The position numbers and the translations under genes were made by a program. The notes under the pieces were generated by a model. That model was not told where the DNA came from, searched no databases, and saw nothing but the letters and a program-made list of their open reading frames with translations. Below, piece by piece: positions 32,179-40,293 of a stretch of DNA of 64,000 bases (its first letter is position 1; each line of letters begins with the position of its first letter). The stretch covers positions 372,001 to 436,000 of the forward strand of contig DAITSJ010000001.1 in NCBI GenBank assembly GCA_036843405.1, given 5' to 3'. Source of the DNA: DGNJ01 sp002388905 (GTDB lineage: Bacteria; Pseudomonadota; Gammaproteobacteria; Pseudomonadales; Porticoccaceae).

Positions 32179-33288
32179 TCAGTCCAGCGTAAGCGCATAG
32201 GAGGTTGCCTCTTCGCCGGGATCGACGATCTCCAGTTCCAGCTTTACCGGTTGTCCCCGGGGCATGGATTTGACGCCTTGCGCTTCACCCCGCAGGTATT
32301 CTTCGGGTGCAAAGGTACGCCTTGCCACCATTCGCCCCTGCAGATCCCGGAAAGTCAGGGTCAGAGGCGGGAAGGGTTGATCGAAGTCGGCGCGGTTGAC
32401 CAGGGTGGCGTCCACCAATAACGCCCCGCGTCGTTCCGGGTGGCTGCGCACCGCGAGCTGGGTGGCATCGATCTGAGTCCTGTCCGCAAGCGGTGGCAAC
32501 GTGCAGCCGGTAGCTCGACAAAATACTGACAGGGCGGTTCGATAGTCCGGATCCATGGCCAGCCGGCCGATATTGAAATAGACCCACTGAAACCCCAGAA
32601 GCAGCAGTGCCGAGGCGGCCACCGCTAACCAGCGCCATTGCCGGCGGCGGTTCCCTGGCGCAGGCGGGGCCTCTTCGGGGAGTTCCCCGGCGGGCGTCAG
32701 TGGCAGGATATCTGCCGGTGCATTTACGGTTTCGGGCAATTCTCCTATGCCCGCGGCCTTCGTTTCGGACGGCTCCTGTGCTGTTGTTTTCCCGGAGTGA
32801 CCAGTTTCCTCGGCAAGGGTGCCCTCCGTGGGCAGGCGGAGAGGCTCTGCTGGCACCTTCGCCGCTGGTGGTGCCGAGAAGGCTTCCGGGTCCAGAGGAC
32901 CGGCGCCGATGATATAATCTTCGCCGGCATCGGCCGATTCGGGCGCAATTGAGGGGCGCTCAGGGGGTGGGGCGGCTGTCGGGGGGGCGACTTGCTCCGC
33001 CCAGTCGTCGTCCTCGGAGTCGTCGGTTCCGAACAGGGCAATAGCGGGAAAGCCTGCATCGGCAAAATTGTCTCCCGCCAGGCCGGTTGCGGGGGCGTGG
33101 CTCTGGTCATCCCGCACCCGGAGTGCGGCTTTCGGGCCCAGGGAGGGTACGTCGGTGAAGTTCTCCGGGGCGTCGAAAATCCGGAAACAGGCCCCGCAGC
33201 GAACTTTCCCGTTCGCGGCCCTGAGCTGGGTGCCGGAGACCCGGAAGGCGACCTGGCAACTGGGGCAGCGGGTGACCCTTTCCGTCAT
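32179..33288 (-). CDS. MJ0042-type zinc-ribbon / DUF3426 membrane protein
   Basis: A 369-residue protein in three parts. The N-terminus is a zinc ribbon with Cys8, Cys11, Cys31 and Cys34 (CPSCQ ... CGACF). A long acidic, Pro/Ala-rich linker follows (about 45-220), low complexity and probably disordered. A single membrane span (WLAVAASALLLLGFQWVYF, about 225-243) leads to a DUF3426 domain with FCRATGCTLPPL. The start (33288) follows AAGGAG 8 nt upstream. In Pseudomonas it also lies between prmA and dusB. Its function is not established. Confidence 0.88.
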   Translation of the reverse strand: MTERVTRCPSCQVAFRVSGTQLRAANGKVRCGACFRIFDAPENFTDVPSLGPKAALRVRDDQSHAPATGLAGDNFADAGFPAIALFGTDDSEDDDWAEQVAPPTAAPPPERPSIAPESADAGEDYIIGAGPLDPEAFSAPPAAKVPAEPLRLPTEGTLAEETGHSGKTTAQEPSETKAAGIGELPETVNAPADILPLTPAGELPEEAPPAPGNRRRQWRWLAVAASALLLLGFQWVYFNIGRLAMDPDYRTALSVFCRATGCTLPPLADRTQIDATQLAVRSHPERRGALLVDATLVNRADFDQPFPPLTLTFRDLQGRMVARRTFAPEEYLRGEAQGVKSMPRGQPVKLELEIVDPGEEATSYALTLD

Positions 33289-33392
33289 GGGGCTGACTCC
33301 TTTTTGTGGCCGCATCCGGTCTTATTCTACGATGGCAGCAAGACCGGTACGATGCTGCCGGCTGGTTTTGCCGCGGCGGGTGCTGGCTCGTC

Positions 33393-34274
33393 TCAGGTTC
33401 CTGTCTTGACTCCGGTCAGTCGTGTCCATTCGTCCCTGCATACCGGCGAATCGAAGTGAATGCCCGGATAAGCGCCGACGACCGCCTCCGTCTGTTCCCC
33501 GGTGATACCCGACAGGCAGAGCCGACCGCCAGCCTTCAGCCTGCCCTCTAATAGGGCCGACAGTTCAATGAGGGGGCCGGCGAGGATGTTGGCCACCAGG
33601 ATATCCACCGTTGCCGTGGGCATCTGGTCGGGGAGCCAGGCGGTCAGCCTGTCGGTGTCCAGACCGTTGCGATGCAGGTTGTCCCGCGTCGCGAGCAGCG
33701 CCTGGGGATCATTGTCCACAGCGATCACCCGGTCGGCGCCCAGCAGCAGGGCGCCGATGCCGAGAATGCCGGAGCCACAGCCATAATCAATGACGGTCTT
33801 GCCGGCCAGGTCCTGGCCGTCCAGCCACTGCAGGCACAGAAAGGTGGTGGCGTGAGTGCCGGAACCGAAGGCCAGGCCCGGGTCGAGAACCAGGTTGACG
33901 GCCCCCGGATCGGGTGGCGACTGCCAGCTGGGACATATCCAGAGGCGATCACCGCAGCGGATGGGTGCGAAGTCGTCCATCCAGGTCCTCTCCCATGGCC
34001 GGTCGGCCAGGGTTTCCCAGACCGGATCCGCGGCGCGGGTCCCGGCAATATCGGCAATAGCGGAGGTCACGGTCCGCCGGTCGATATCCGCTTCGAAAAG
34101 GCCTGTGATTCTGACGGATTGCCACAGGGGTGTTTCGCCGACCCCGGGCTCCAGAATGGGCTCGTCCTCACTGTCCGCCAGGGTGACCGACAGAGCGCCG
34201 CAGGCCAGGAGGCGGTCCTCCAGCACCGGCGCCGTGTCGCGATCGCTGGTCAGGTGAAGCTGAACCCAGGGCAT
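33393..34274 (-). CDS. prmA: Ribosomal protein L11 methyltransferase
   Basis: A 293-residue SAM-dependent enzyme that trimethylates ribosomal protein L11. The N-terminal L11-binding domain (1-60) begins MPWVQLHLTSDRDTAPVLED. The SAM-binding core has VIDYGCGSGILGIGALLLGADRVIAVDNDPQAL and the motif NILAGPLIELSALL. It follows accC by 15 bp in a conserved operon order. Confidence 0.95.
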   Translation of the reverse strand: MPWVQLHLTSDRDTAPVLEDRLLACGALSVTLADSEDEPILEPGVGETPLWQSVRITGLFEADIDRRTVTSAIADIAGTRAADPVWETLADRPWERTWMDDFAPIRCGDRLWICPSWQSPPDPGAVNLVLDPGLAFGSGTHATTFLCLQWLDGQDLAGKTVIDYGCGSGILGIGALLLGADRVIAVDNDPQALLATRDNLHRNGLDTDRLTAWLPDQMPTATVDILVANILAGPLIELSALLEGRLKAGGRLCLSGITGEQTEAVVGAYPGIHFDSPVCRDEWTRLTGVKTGT

Positions 34275-34289
34275 TATCTGCGCTGCAGG

Positions 34290-35630
34290 CTATAGTCCAA
34301 GCCGCTTTTCCAGGTAGTGAATGTTCACACATCCCTGTTTGAAACCGGCGTCGGTGACCAGTTCCCGCTGCAGGTCGGTATTGGTCTTGATGCCCTCGAT
34401 GATCAGTTCGTCCAGGGCATTGCCCATCCTCGCCAGAGAGGCGGGCCTGTCCTTGCCGTAGGTGATGATCTTGGCCACCAGGGAGTCATAGTAAGGCGGT
34501 ACCGTATAGCCGGAGTAAAGGTGCGAATCGACCCGGACCCCATTGCCCCCCGGCGGGTGGTAATTGGTAACCCTGCCCGGGCTGGGCATAAAGGTTTTCG
34601 AATCCTCGGCATTGATGCGGCACTCGAAAGCGTGGCCTCGAAACAGGATGTCTTCCTGCTTGAAGCTCAGGGGCAGGCCGCTGGCAATCAACAGTTGCTC
34701 CTTGACGATGTCGACGCCGGTAATCATTTCCGTAACCGGGTGTTCCACCTGGACCCGGGTGTTCATTTCGATGAAATAGTAGTTGCCGTCCTCATACAGA
34801 AACTCGAACGTGCCCGCGCCCCGGTAGCCAATGTCGATGCAGGCATTGACACAGGCCTCGAAGACTTTTTCACGGGCCGCCTGGGGAATGCCGGGAGCCG
34901 GCGCCTCCTCGAGTACCTTCTGGTGGCGGCGCTGCAGGGAGCAGTCCCGGTCGCCAAGGTGGATGGCGTTGCCCTGACCGTCGGCCAGCACCTGGACTTC
35001 CACGTGTCGGGGGTTTTCCAGATATTTCTCCATATAGACCGTGGCGTCGCCGAACGCCGATTGCGCCTCGGACTGGGTAATGGAAACCGCTTTCAACAAA
35101 TGGGCCTCGCTGTGCACCACGCGCATGCCCCGGCCGCCACCACCGGCGGCGGCCTTGATGATGATGGGATAGCCGATTTGCCGGGCCACTTCCCGGGTGC
35201 GCTCGGCATCGTCCGTCAGGGGGCCGTTGGAGCCGGGCACCGTGGGAACCCCGGCCTGGCGCATGGCCTCGATGGCGGAGACCTTGTCCCCCATCAGCCG
35301 GATGACCTCGGCGGTGGGCCCGATAAAGGTAAAACCGCTCTCCTCCACCTGTTCGGCAAAGTCGGCGTTTTCGGCGAGAAAGCCGTAGCCAGGGTGTACC
35401 GCCATGGCATCAGTGACCTCCATGGCACTGATAATGGCGGGAATATTCAGGTAGCTCTGGGCCGAAGGGTTGGGTCCGATGCACAGGGTCTCGTCGGCGA
35501 GGCGCACGTGCTTGAGGTCGGCGTCCACCTTTGAGTGGACTGCGACGGTGCGTATATCCAGCTCTTTGCAGGCGCGCAGTATACGCAGGGCAATCTCGCC
35601 CCGGTTTGCGATCAGTACTTTATCCAGCAT
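34290..35630 (-). CDS. accC: Acetyl-CoA carboxylase, biotin carboxylase subunit
   Basis: A 446-residue ATP-grasp enzyme that carboxylates the biotin on AccB at the start of fatty acid synthesis. The start MLDKVLIANRGEIALRILRACKEL, the ATP-binding loop IIKAAAGGGGRGMRVVHS, the MEKYLENPRHVEVQVLADG segment, and NTRVQVEHPVTEMITG are invariant. It follows accB by 16 bp; the two form the usual accBC pair. Confidence 0.98.
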   Translation of the reverse strand: MLDKVLIANRGEIALRILRACKELDIRTVAVHSKVDADLKHVRLADETLCIGPNPSAQSYLNIPAIISAMEVTDAMAVHPGYGFLAENADFAEQVEESGFTFIGPTAEVIRLMGDKVSAIEAMRQAGVPTVPGSNGPLTDDAERTREVARQIGYPIIIKAAAGGGGRGMRVVHSEAHLLKAVSITQSEAQSAFGDATVYMEKYLENPRHVEVQVLADGQGNAIHLGDRDCSLQRRHQKVLEEAPAPGIPQAAREKVFEACVNACIDIGYRGAGTFEFLYEDGNYYFIEMNTRVQVEHPVTEMITGVDIVKEQLLIASGLPLSFKQEDILFRGHAFECRINAEDSKTFMPSPGRVTNYHPPGGNGVRVDSHLYSGYTVPPYYDSLVAKIITYGKDRPASLARMGNALDELIIEGIKTNTDLQRELVTDAGFKQGCVNIHYLEKRLGL

Positions 35631-35646
35631 GTCGATAGCTCTTGGT

Positions 35647-36111
35647 TCAGACGATGGTGATCATGGGCTGGTCGAACTCCACGGCTTCGCCGTCCTCCAC
35701 GAGGATAGCGCCGATGGTGCCGCCCTTGTCGGCCTCGATCTGGTTCATCATTTTCATGGCTTCGACAATGCACAGCACGTCGCCCGCCTTGACCTGTTGG
35801 CCCACCTCGACAAAGGCTGGGGCTCCCGGCGACGGTGACCGGTAAAAGGTGCCCACCATGGGCGATTTGATCGCGTGGCCGGCGGGTTCTGCCGCCTCTG
35901 GCGGCTCCGTCACGGGGCCGGGGGCGCTATGGGTGGGTGCCGGCTGGGTGGCCTGAGGCATCATCGGTGGCTGCATGAAGTGCGTGGCGTTGGCGGAAAA
36001 GCCGGTGCGGCTGATGCGCACGGATTCCTCCCCCTCCTTGATTTCCAGTTCACCGATGTCCGATTCTTCGAGCAGTTCGATGAGTTTCTTGATTTTGCGA
36101 ATATCCATCAT
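35647..36111 (-). CDS. accB: Biotin carboxyl carrier protein of acetyl-CoA carboxylase
   Basis: A 154-residue carrier protein. The N-terminal segment MMDIRKIKKLIELLEESDIGELEIKEGEE is typical. A Pro/Ala/Gln-rich hinge (about 46-80) connects to the biotinyl domain with Lys120 in EAMKMMNQIEADKGG. Two adjacent ATGs are possible (36111 or 36108). It lies between aroQ and accC, as in Pseudomonas. Confidence 0.97.
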   Translation of the reverse strand: MMDIRKIKKLIELLEESDIGELEIKEGEESVRISRTGFSANATHFMQPPMMPQATQPAPTHSAPGPVTEPPEAAEPAGHAIKSPMVGTFYRSPSPGAPAFVEVGQQVKAGDVLCIVEAMKMMNQIEADKGGTIGAILVEDGEAVEFDQPMITIV

Positions 36112-36135
36112 GGGGTTCCTGAATGTCGACGTGGA

Positions 36136-36576
36136 TTAGGATTTGAGTTGTGTCAGCGCGGCGCGCAGTGCCAGTTCGTAGCCTTGCGGCCCCAGGCCGC
36201 AGATGACGCCCCGGGCGATATCGGAAAAGTAGGAATGGTGACGGAAGCTCTCCCGGGCGTGGATATTGGAAAGGTGTACCTCGATAAAGGGGATGGCAAC
36301 CGCCAGCAGGGCGTCCCGCAGGGCGACACTGGTGTGGGTGAACGCGGCGGGATTGAAGAGCACGAAATTGACGCCCTCGCTGCGGGCATCGTGCAGCCGC
36401 TCGATCAACTCGTATTCCGCATTGCTTTGCAGGACCAGCAGATGGTGGCCCTCGGCAATGCATATGTCGGTGAGTCGCTGATTGATGGTATCCAGGTCGA
36501 CAGCACCGTAGAGGCCGGGCTCGCGGGTACCCAGAAGGTTAAGGTTGGGGCCGTGGAGTACGAGGATTGTCGCCAT
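36136..36576 (-). CDS. aroQ: Type II 3-dehydroquinate dehydratase
   Basis: A 146-residue dodecameric enzyme of the shikimate pathway. Motifs are LVLHGPNLNLLGTREPGLYG (active-site Tyr and Arg), LVLQSNAEYELIERLHDA, NPAAFTHTSVALRDALLA and PFIEVHLSNIHARESFRHHS. It heads the aroQ-accB-accC operon. Confidence 0.97.
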   Translation of the reverse strand: MATILVLHGPNLNLLGTREPGLYGAVDLDTINQRLTDICIAEGHHLLVLQSNAEYELIERLHDARSEGVNFVLFNPAAFTHTSVALRDALLAVAIPFIEVHLSNIHARESFRHHSYFSDIARGVICGLGPQGYELALRAALTQLKS

Positions 36577-36827
36577 ACTGTTACGCCCTTGGTGAAATTG
36601 GTGCCAGTCTGCCCAAAAAACGGGGTGTTGTCCAACAAAACCTGTTTTTGGCGATGATAGCTACACGTTCCTTCGATATTTCTAATATTTCCGGCAAAAT
36701 GACCTCTGTCGAGCAGGTTTCGTCATCGCATTTCGTACGTTGGCGGACTTTTCCCGTCTTTTTCAGGCTAACTTTTAGAAGATCAGTTAAAGATCACTAA
36801 TTACGCAACTATATTCGTTAAAAATCC
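36577..36827 (-). other. 251-bp AT-rich intergenic region before aroQ-accBC
   Basis: This is the one conspicuously AT-rich stretch of the minus-strand block and the likely site of the aroQ-accB-accC promoter. I could not fix a convincing -35/-10 pair. A loose inverted repeat (GATCACT at 36792-36798, AGTGATC at 36844-36850) reaches into the end of dsbD. No gene or clear terminator was seen. Confidence 0.5.
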
Positions 36828-38600
36828 CTAATCTTGCTGTGATAGTGATCGTTTGATAATTTTTGAGGTAAGTAGTTGGGGTAGTATTTTTGGTTTGTCC
36901 GAGCCGGGCGGGTAAAAAAGATAGAGGGGAACGCCGCTGCGATTGTTGGCGTTGAGCAGGGCTGTGATTTCCGGATCGTAGTTCGTCCAGTCTCCCTTCA
37001 GGTAGACAATGCCCTCTTTTGACAGTAGCTGGTGAAAGCTGTCCGAACTGAGCGCGAGTTTCTCGTTGGCCAGGCAGGTCAGACACCAATCAGCGGTCAG
37101 GTTGACAAAAACCGGCCGGTCTTCGTCCAGGAGCTGCTCCAGACGCTGCGAGGAATAAGGTTCCCACACGTTGGCTTTCTCCTTGTTCACCGTGGCATAA
37201 AGGGGCAGGGCAAGCGCGGTGGCAACGACCAGGCCCGCCGCCACCGTGGTGACCGGTCGCTGCCGGTGCTGCAACCAGAGTGCGAAGGCCAGCAGGATCA
37301 GGCCGGTCACTGTGGCGGCAACGGCATCGCTGCCGGCTTGTCGGCCCAGGACCCAGAGAAGCCAGGCACAGGTCAGAAATAGCGGAAATGCCAGGAATTC
37401 CTTGAAGGTCTTCATCCAGGGCCCGGGACGCGGCAGCCAGCGTCCCGCCCCGGGCCACCAGGTGATCACCAGGAAGGGCAGGGCCATGCCCAGACCCAGG
37501 CAGGTAAAGATCAACAGCGCCACTGCCGCCGGCTGGGTCAGGGCAAAGCCGAGGGCGGTACCCATAAAAGGCGCGGTGCAGGGACTTGCCACGACAGTGG
37601 CGAGGACGCCGGTAAAGAAAGAATGCCGCAGGCCCCCGCCCTCGGTGGCGGCCTGCCCCAGACTCATCCAGTTGGCCCCGAAAAGGAAAAACCCGGACAG
37701 GCCCAGGCCCATGAGGTAAAACAGATAAACCAGTCCCGCGACAAAAAGCGGAGACTGCAACTGGAATCCCCAGCCCAGGGCATCGCCGCCGGCGCGCAGG
37801 GCGATCATGGCAAGGGCGATGACGGCGAAGGCGAGAACAACGCCGCCGGTGTAGGCCAGGCCGTGCAGGTGCCGCCCGTGGGCCCCGGTGTGGGAGGTGG
37901 CGAGACTCAGGGCCTTGATTGACAGGACCGGGAAGACACAGGGCATAAGATTGAGGATCAGGCCGCCCAGCACGGCAAAGGAGAGGATAAGCGGCAGTTT
38001 CGCCGCTGCACCTTCCGGAGTTGGTCCGGTGGCCGGTGTGGTGGGGGTGCCGGCAACCACCCGGGCCTTGCTGCTGTCGAAATCCACCTCCACGTACTGA
38101 GTGCGAGGGGGGTAGCACAGGCCGGCGTCGGCGCAGCCCTGGGACTCGACCTTCAACCGGTGGCGACCTTTTTCCGGGGACCATTTCGGAGTGACCCGGG
38201 TCTGGTCGTAGTAAACCTCCAGTTCCCGCTCGTAGAAGTCGTCGTAGCGCATTTGGCCCTGCTCAAACCCCTGCTCCAGGGGTGTGAACTTCCCGTCCGC
38301 GGTTTCCGCAGCCGTTCCGAAACGGTGCTTGTAGAGGTAATAGCCGGGTGCAATGGTCCAGTCCAGCACCAACCGGCCGTCCTCGATGCCCGGCTCGAGC
38401 CGGTAAGCCTCGGTAACCGGCAAAAATTTGTTGCCGCCATCGAAGATCGACGATGGCCGGGCATTGCCGCCGGACAGGGGGTCGTCGCCGCGGGCCGCCA
38501 GGGAGAGCAGTGTGAGAAACAGTACGGCAATGGAATAAAGGCGCTGGCGCAACGTCGACTCCGGTTTCGGCAGGTTTAATCGAGCGATCGGGTCAGGCAT
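36828..38600 (-). CDS. dsbD: Thiol:disulfide interchange protein DsbD
   Basis: A 590-residue inner-membrane protein that carries electrons from cytoplasmic thioredoxin to the periplasm. It has a signal sequence (RLYSIAVLFLTLLSLAARG), then an N-terminal immunoglobulin-like domain with the redox pair in GCADAGLCYPP. Eight membrane spans follow, with membrane cysteines in NLMPCVFPVLSIKAL and ASPCTAPFMG. A C-terminal thioredoxin domain carries WCLTC. It reduces DsbC and cytochrome c maturation factors. It is divergent from a copper-chaperone gene. Confidence 0.95.
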   Translation of the reverse strand: MPDPIARLNLPKPESTLRQRLYSIAVLFLTLLSLAARGDDPLSGGNARPSSIFDGGNKFLPVTEAYRLEPGIEDGRLVLDWTIAPGYYLYKHRFGTAAETADGKFTPLEQGFEQGQMRYDDFYERELEVYYDQTRVTPKWSPEKGRHRLKVESQGCADAGLCYPPRTQYVEVDFDSSKARVVAGTPTTPATGPTPEGAAAKLPLILSFAVLGGLILNLMPCVFPVLSIKALSLATSHTGAHGRHLHGLAYTGGVVLAFAVIALAMIALRAGGDALGWGFQLQSPLFVAGLVYLFYLMGLGLSGFFLFGANWMSLGQAATEGGGLRHSFFTGVLATVVASPCTAPFMGTALGFALTQPAAVALLIFTCLGLGMALPFLVITWWPGAGRWLPRPGPWMKTFKEFLAFPLFLTCAWLLWVLGRQAGSDAVAATVTGLILLAFALWLQHRQRPVTTVAAGLVVATALALPLYATVNKEKANVWEPYSSQRLEQLLDEDRPVFVNLTADWCLTCLANEKLALSSDSFHQLLSKEGIVYLKGDWTNYDPEITALLNANNRSGVPLYLFYPPGSDKPKILPQLLTSKIIKRSLSQQD

Positions 38601-38694
38601 TGTAAGGCCCGTGGCACTCGTGTGGTAGCCCGTCGGCTCTGGAGCGGGAGAGGTTCCGTGCTATAGTCACGACGGTATTGGAGGTTGCAAAGCA

Positions 38695-39123
38695 ATGCGC
38701 ATGATCTGGCTTTTGATGTTGTCGCTCTCGGTTGCGGCTTCAGTTGCTGCCCGGGCCGGCGAACTGGTCGTCAGCGATGCCCGTGTGCGGGAGGTCATTC
38801 CCGGCCAGTCCGTCACTGTGGCTTTTTTGACGGCGACCAACCAGGGCACGCAAACCTGTATTCTGGGCGATGTAAGTAGCACCGCTGCGGGGCGCGCCGC
38901 CGTGCACGAACACCGGCACGAGGGGGGCGTCATGCGCATGCGCCCGGTGGCGGAGGTGTCGGTTGCCCCCGGTGCCGAGTTGCGCCTGCAACCGGGGGGC
39001 TATCATCTGATGTTGTTCGGCGTGTCCGCCCTCAAGAGCGGCGAAAGCATTCCACTGCGACTGGATTTTGGCCAATGCGGCATCATTGAGCTTGAAGCGC
39101 CCGTGGTGGTACTGGAAAGATAG
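38695..39123 (+). CDS. PCu(A)C-family periplasmic copper chaperone
   Basis: A 142-residue protein with a signal peptide (residues 1-21) and the exact copper-binding pattern His71-X10-Met82-X21-His104-X-Met106 (HEHRHEGGVMRM ... GGYHLMLFG). It has a strong ribosome site (GGAGGT). Such chaperones deliver Cu(I) to the CuA centre of cytochrome oxidase in the periplasm. Its divergence from dsbD fits, since reduced cysteines are needed for copper assembly. No sco gene lies beside it. Confidence 0.92.
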   Translation: MRMIWLLMLSLSVAASVAARAGELVVSDARVREVIPGQSVTVAFLTATNQGTQTCILGDVSSTAAGRAAVHEHRHEGGVMRMRPVAEVSVAPGAELRLQPGGYHLMLFGVSALKSGESIPLRLDFGQCGIIELEAPVVVLER

Positions 39124-39156
39124 TGGGAAAAGGTTTCAGGGAACTGAAGGAGTGGC

Positions 39157-40173
39157 ATGGTCTCTGCGATGGATATCCAGAATAACGGTAACAATGGCCG
39201 GCGCTGGTTAAAGCCGGTTTCGGCGGTGCTGGCTCTGGTACTGGTGGTGCTTCTTGTGCTCGGGTGGTACTGGAGCCGGGAGCCGGACGTGCCGGCGGTG
39301 GATACCCTGGTGGAGGAATTCGCTGGCGGCCGGACGGTCAAGGGAGTCAGGACCACGGCCGCCCTGATGGGCGCGGTCGATGTGCTCCTCAGCAAGCCCG
39401 GCGGTTTTCTCACCAACGATATACTGCCGCCGGGTCTCTGGCTGGACAATATGCCCCACTGGGAATACGGCGTTCTTATCCAGGTGCGGGATCTTTCCAA
39501 GGCCATGCGCGACCGGTTTTCCCGGTCCCAGTCCCAGTCCACGGAGGATCGGGATCTGGCCCTGGCGGACCCGCGCTTCAATTTTGACAACGACAGCTGG
39601 GCGCTGCCCGCCTCGGAATCCGAATACCGGGAGGGGCTGGAATACTTGGACAGTTACATGTCCCGTCTCATCGACGAAGACCAGTACAACGCCCAGTTCT
39701 ATACCCGCGCCGATAATCTCCGCTTCTGGCTGTCCACCGTTGAATCCCGGTTGGGCAGCCTCTCCCAGCGCCTCAGTGCCAGTGTCGGGCAGCGCCGCCT
39801 CAATACCGACCTGGCCGGCGAGAGCGCCGCCGGCCAGGCCACCTCCGCTCCCGACGAGGTCATTGTCAAAACCCCCTGGAACGAGATTGACGATGTCTTT
39901 TACGAGGCCAGGGGAACTACCTGGGCCCTGGTTCTTTTTTTGCGGGCCATGGAGAAGGATTTCGCCGAGGTTCTCGAAAAGAAAAACGCCAAGGTCAGCC
40001 TGCAGCAGATAGTGCGGGAACTGGAGGCGACCCAGACACCGTTATACAGCCCGGTGGTTCTAAACGGCACCGGCTTTGGTCTGCTCGCCAACCACTCCCT
40101 GGCCATGGCCTCGTACATCAGTCGTGCGAATGCCGCCATCATCGATTTGCGCACCCTGCTCGCGGAAGGCTGA
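39157..40173 (+). CDS. DUF2333 family membrane protein
   Basis: A 338-residue protein with one N-terminal membrane anchor (VSAVLALVLVVLLVLGWYW, about 22-40) and a large domain outside the membrane. The DUF2333 signature KPGGFLTNDILPPGLWLDNMPHWEYGVLIQVRD is clear at about residues 79-111. The later part is helical with WNEIDDVFYEARGTTWALVLFLRAM. AAGGAG precedes the ATG. The family is widespread in gammaproteobacteria with unknown function. Confidence 0.87.
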   Translation: MVSAMDIQNNGNNGRRWLKPVSAVLALVLVVLLVLGWYWSREPDVPAVDTLVEEFAGGRTVKGVRTTAALMGAVDVLLSKPGGFLTNDILPPGLWLDNMPHWEYGVLIQVRDLSKAMRDRFSRSQSQSTEDRDLALADPRFNFDNDSWALPASESEYREGLEYLDSYMSRLIDEDQYNAQFYTRADNLRFWLSTVESRLGSLSQRLSASVGQRRLNTDLAGESAAGQATSAPDEVIVKTPWNEIDDVFYEARGTTWALVLFLRAMEKDFAEVLEKKNAKVSLQQIVRELEATQTPLYSPVVLNGTGFGLLANHSLAMASYISRANAAIIDLRTLLAEG

Positions 40174-40293
40174 GGCCGGCAGTCCTGAAAAGTGCGAATG
40201 CAGTCACAGATCGGCACCTTTCGAATATCGGGGTTGTCCGCCAACGGCGATACCATAGCTTGACTGGAAGCGGCTTATAACGGTACTGGAAAC

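Noticed and set aside
36792..36850. CRP-binding site or operator before aroQ/dsbD
   Set aside because: TGTGAT occurs once, without a matching TCACA half at the right spacing; the inverted repeat arms are 45 nt apart.
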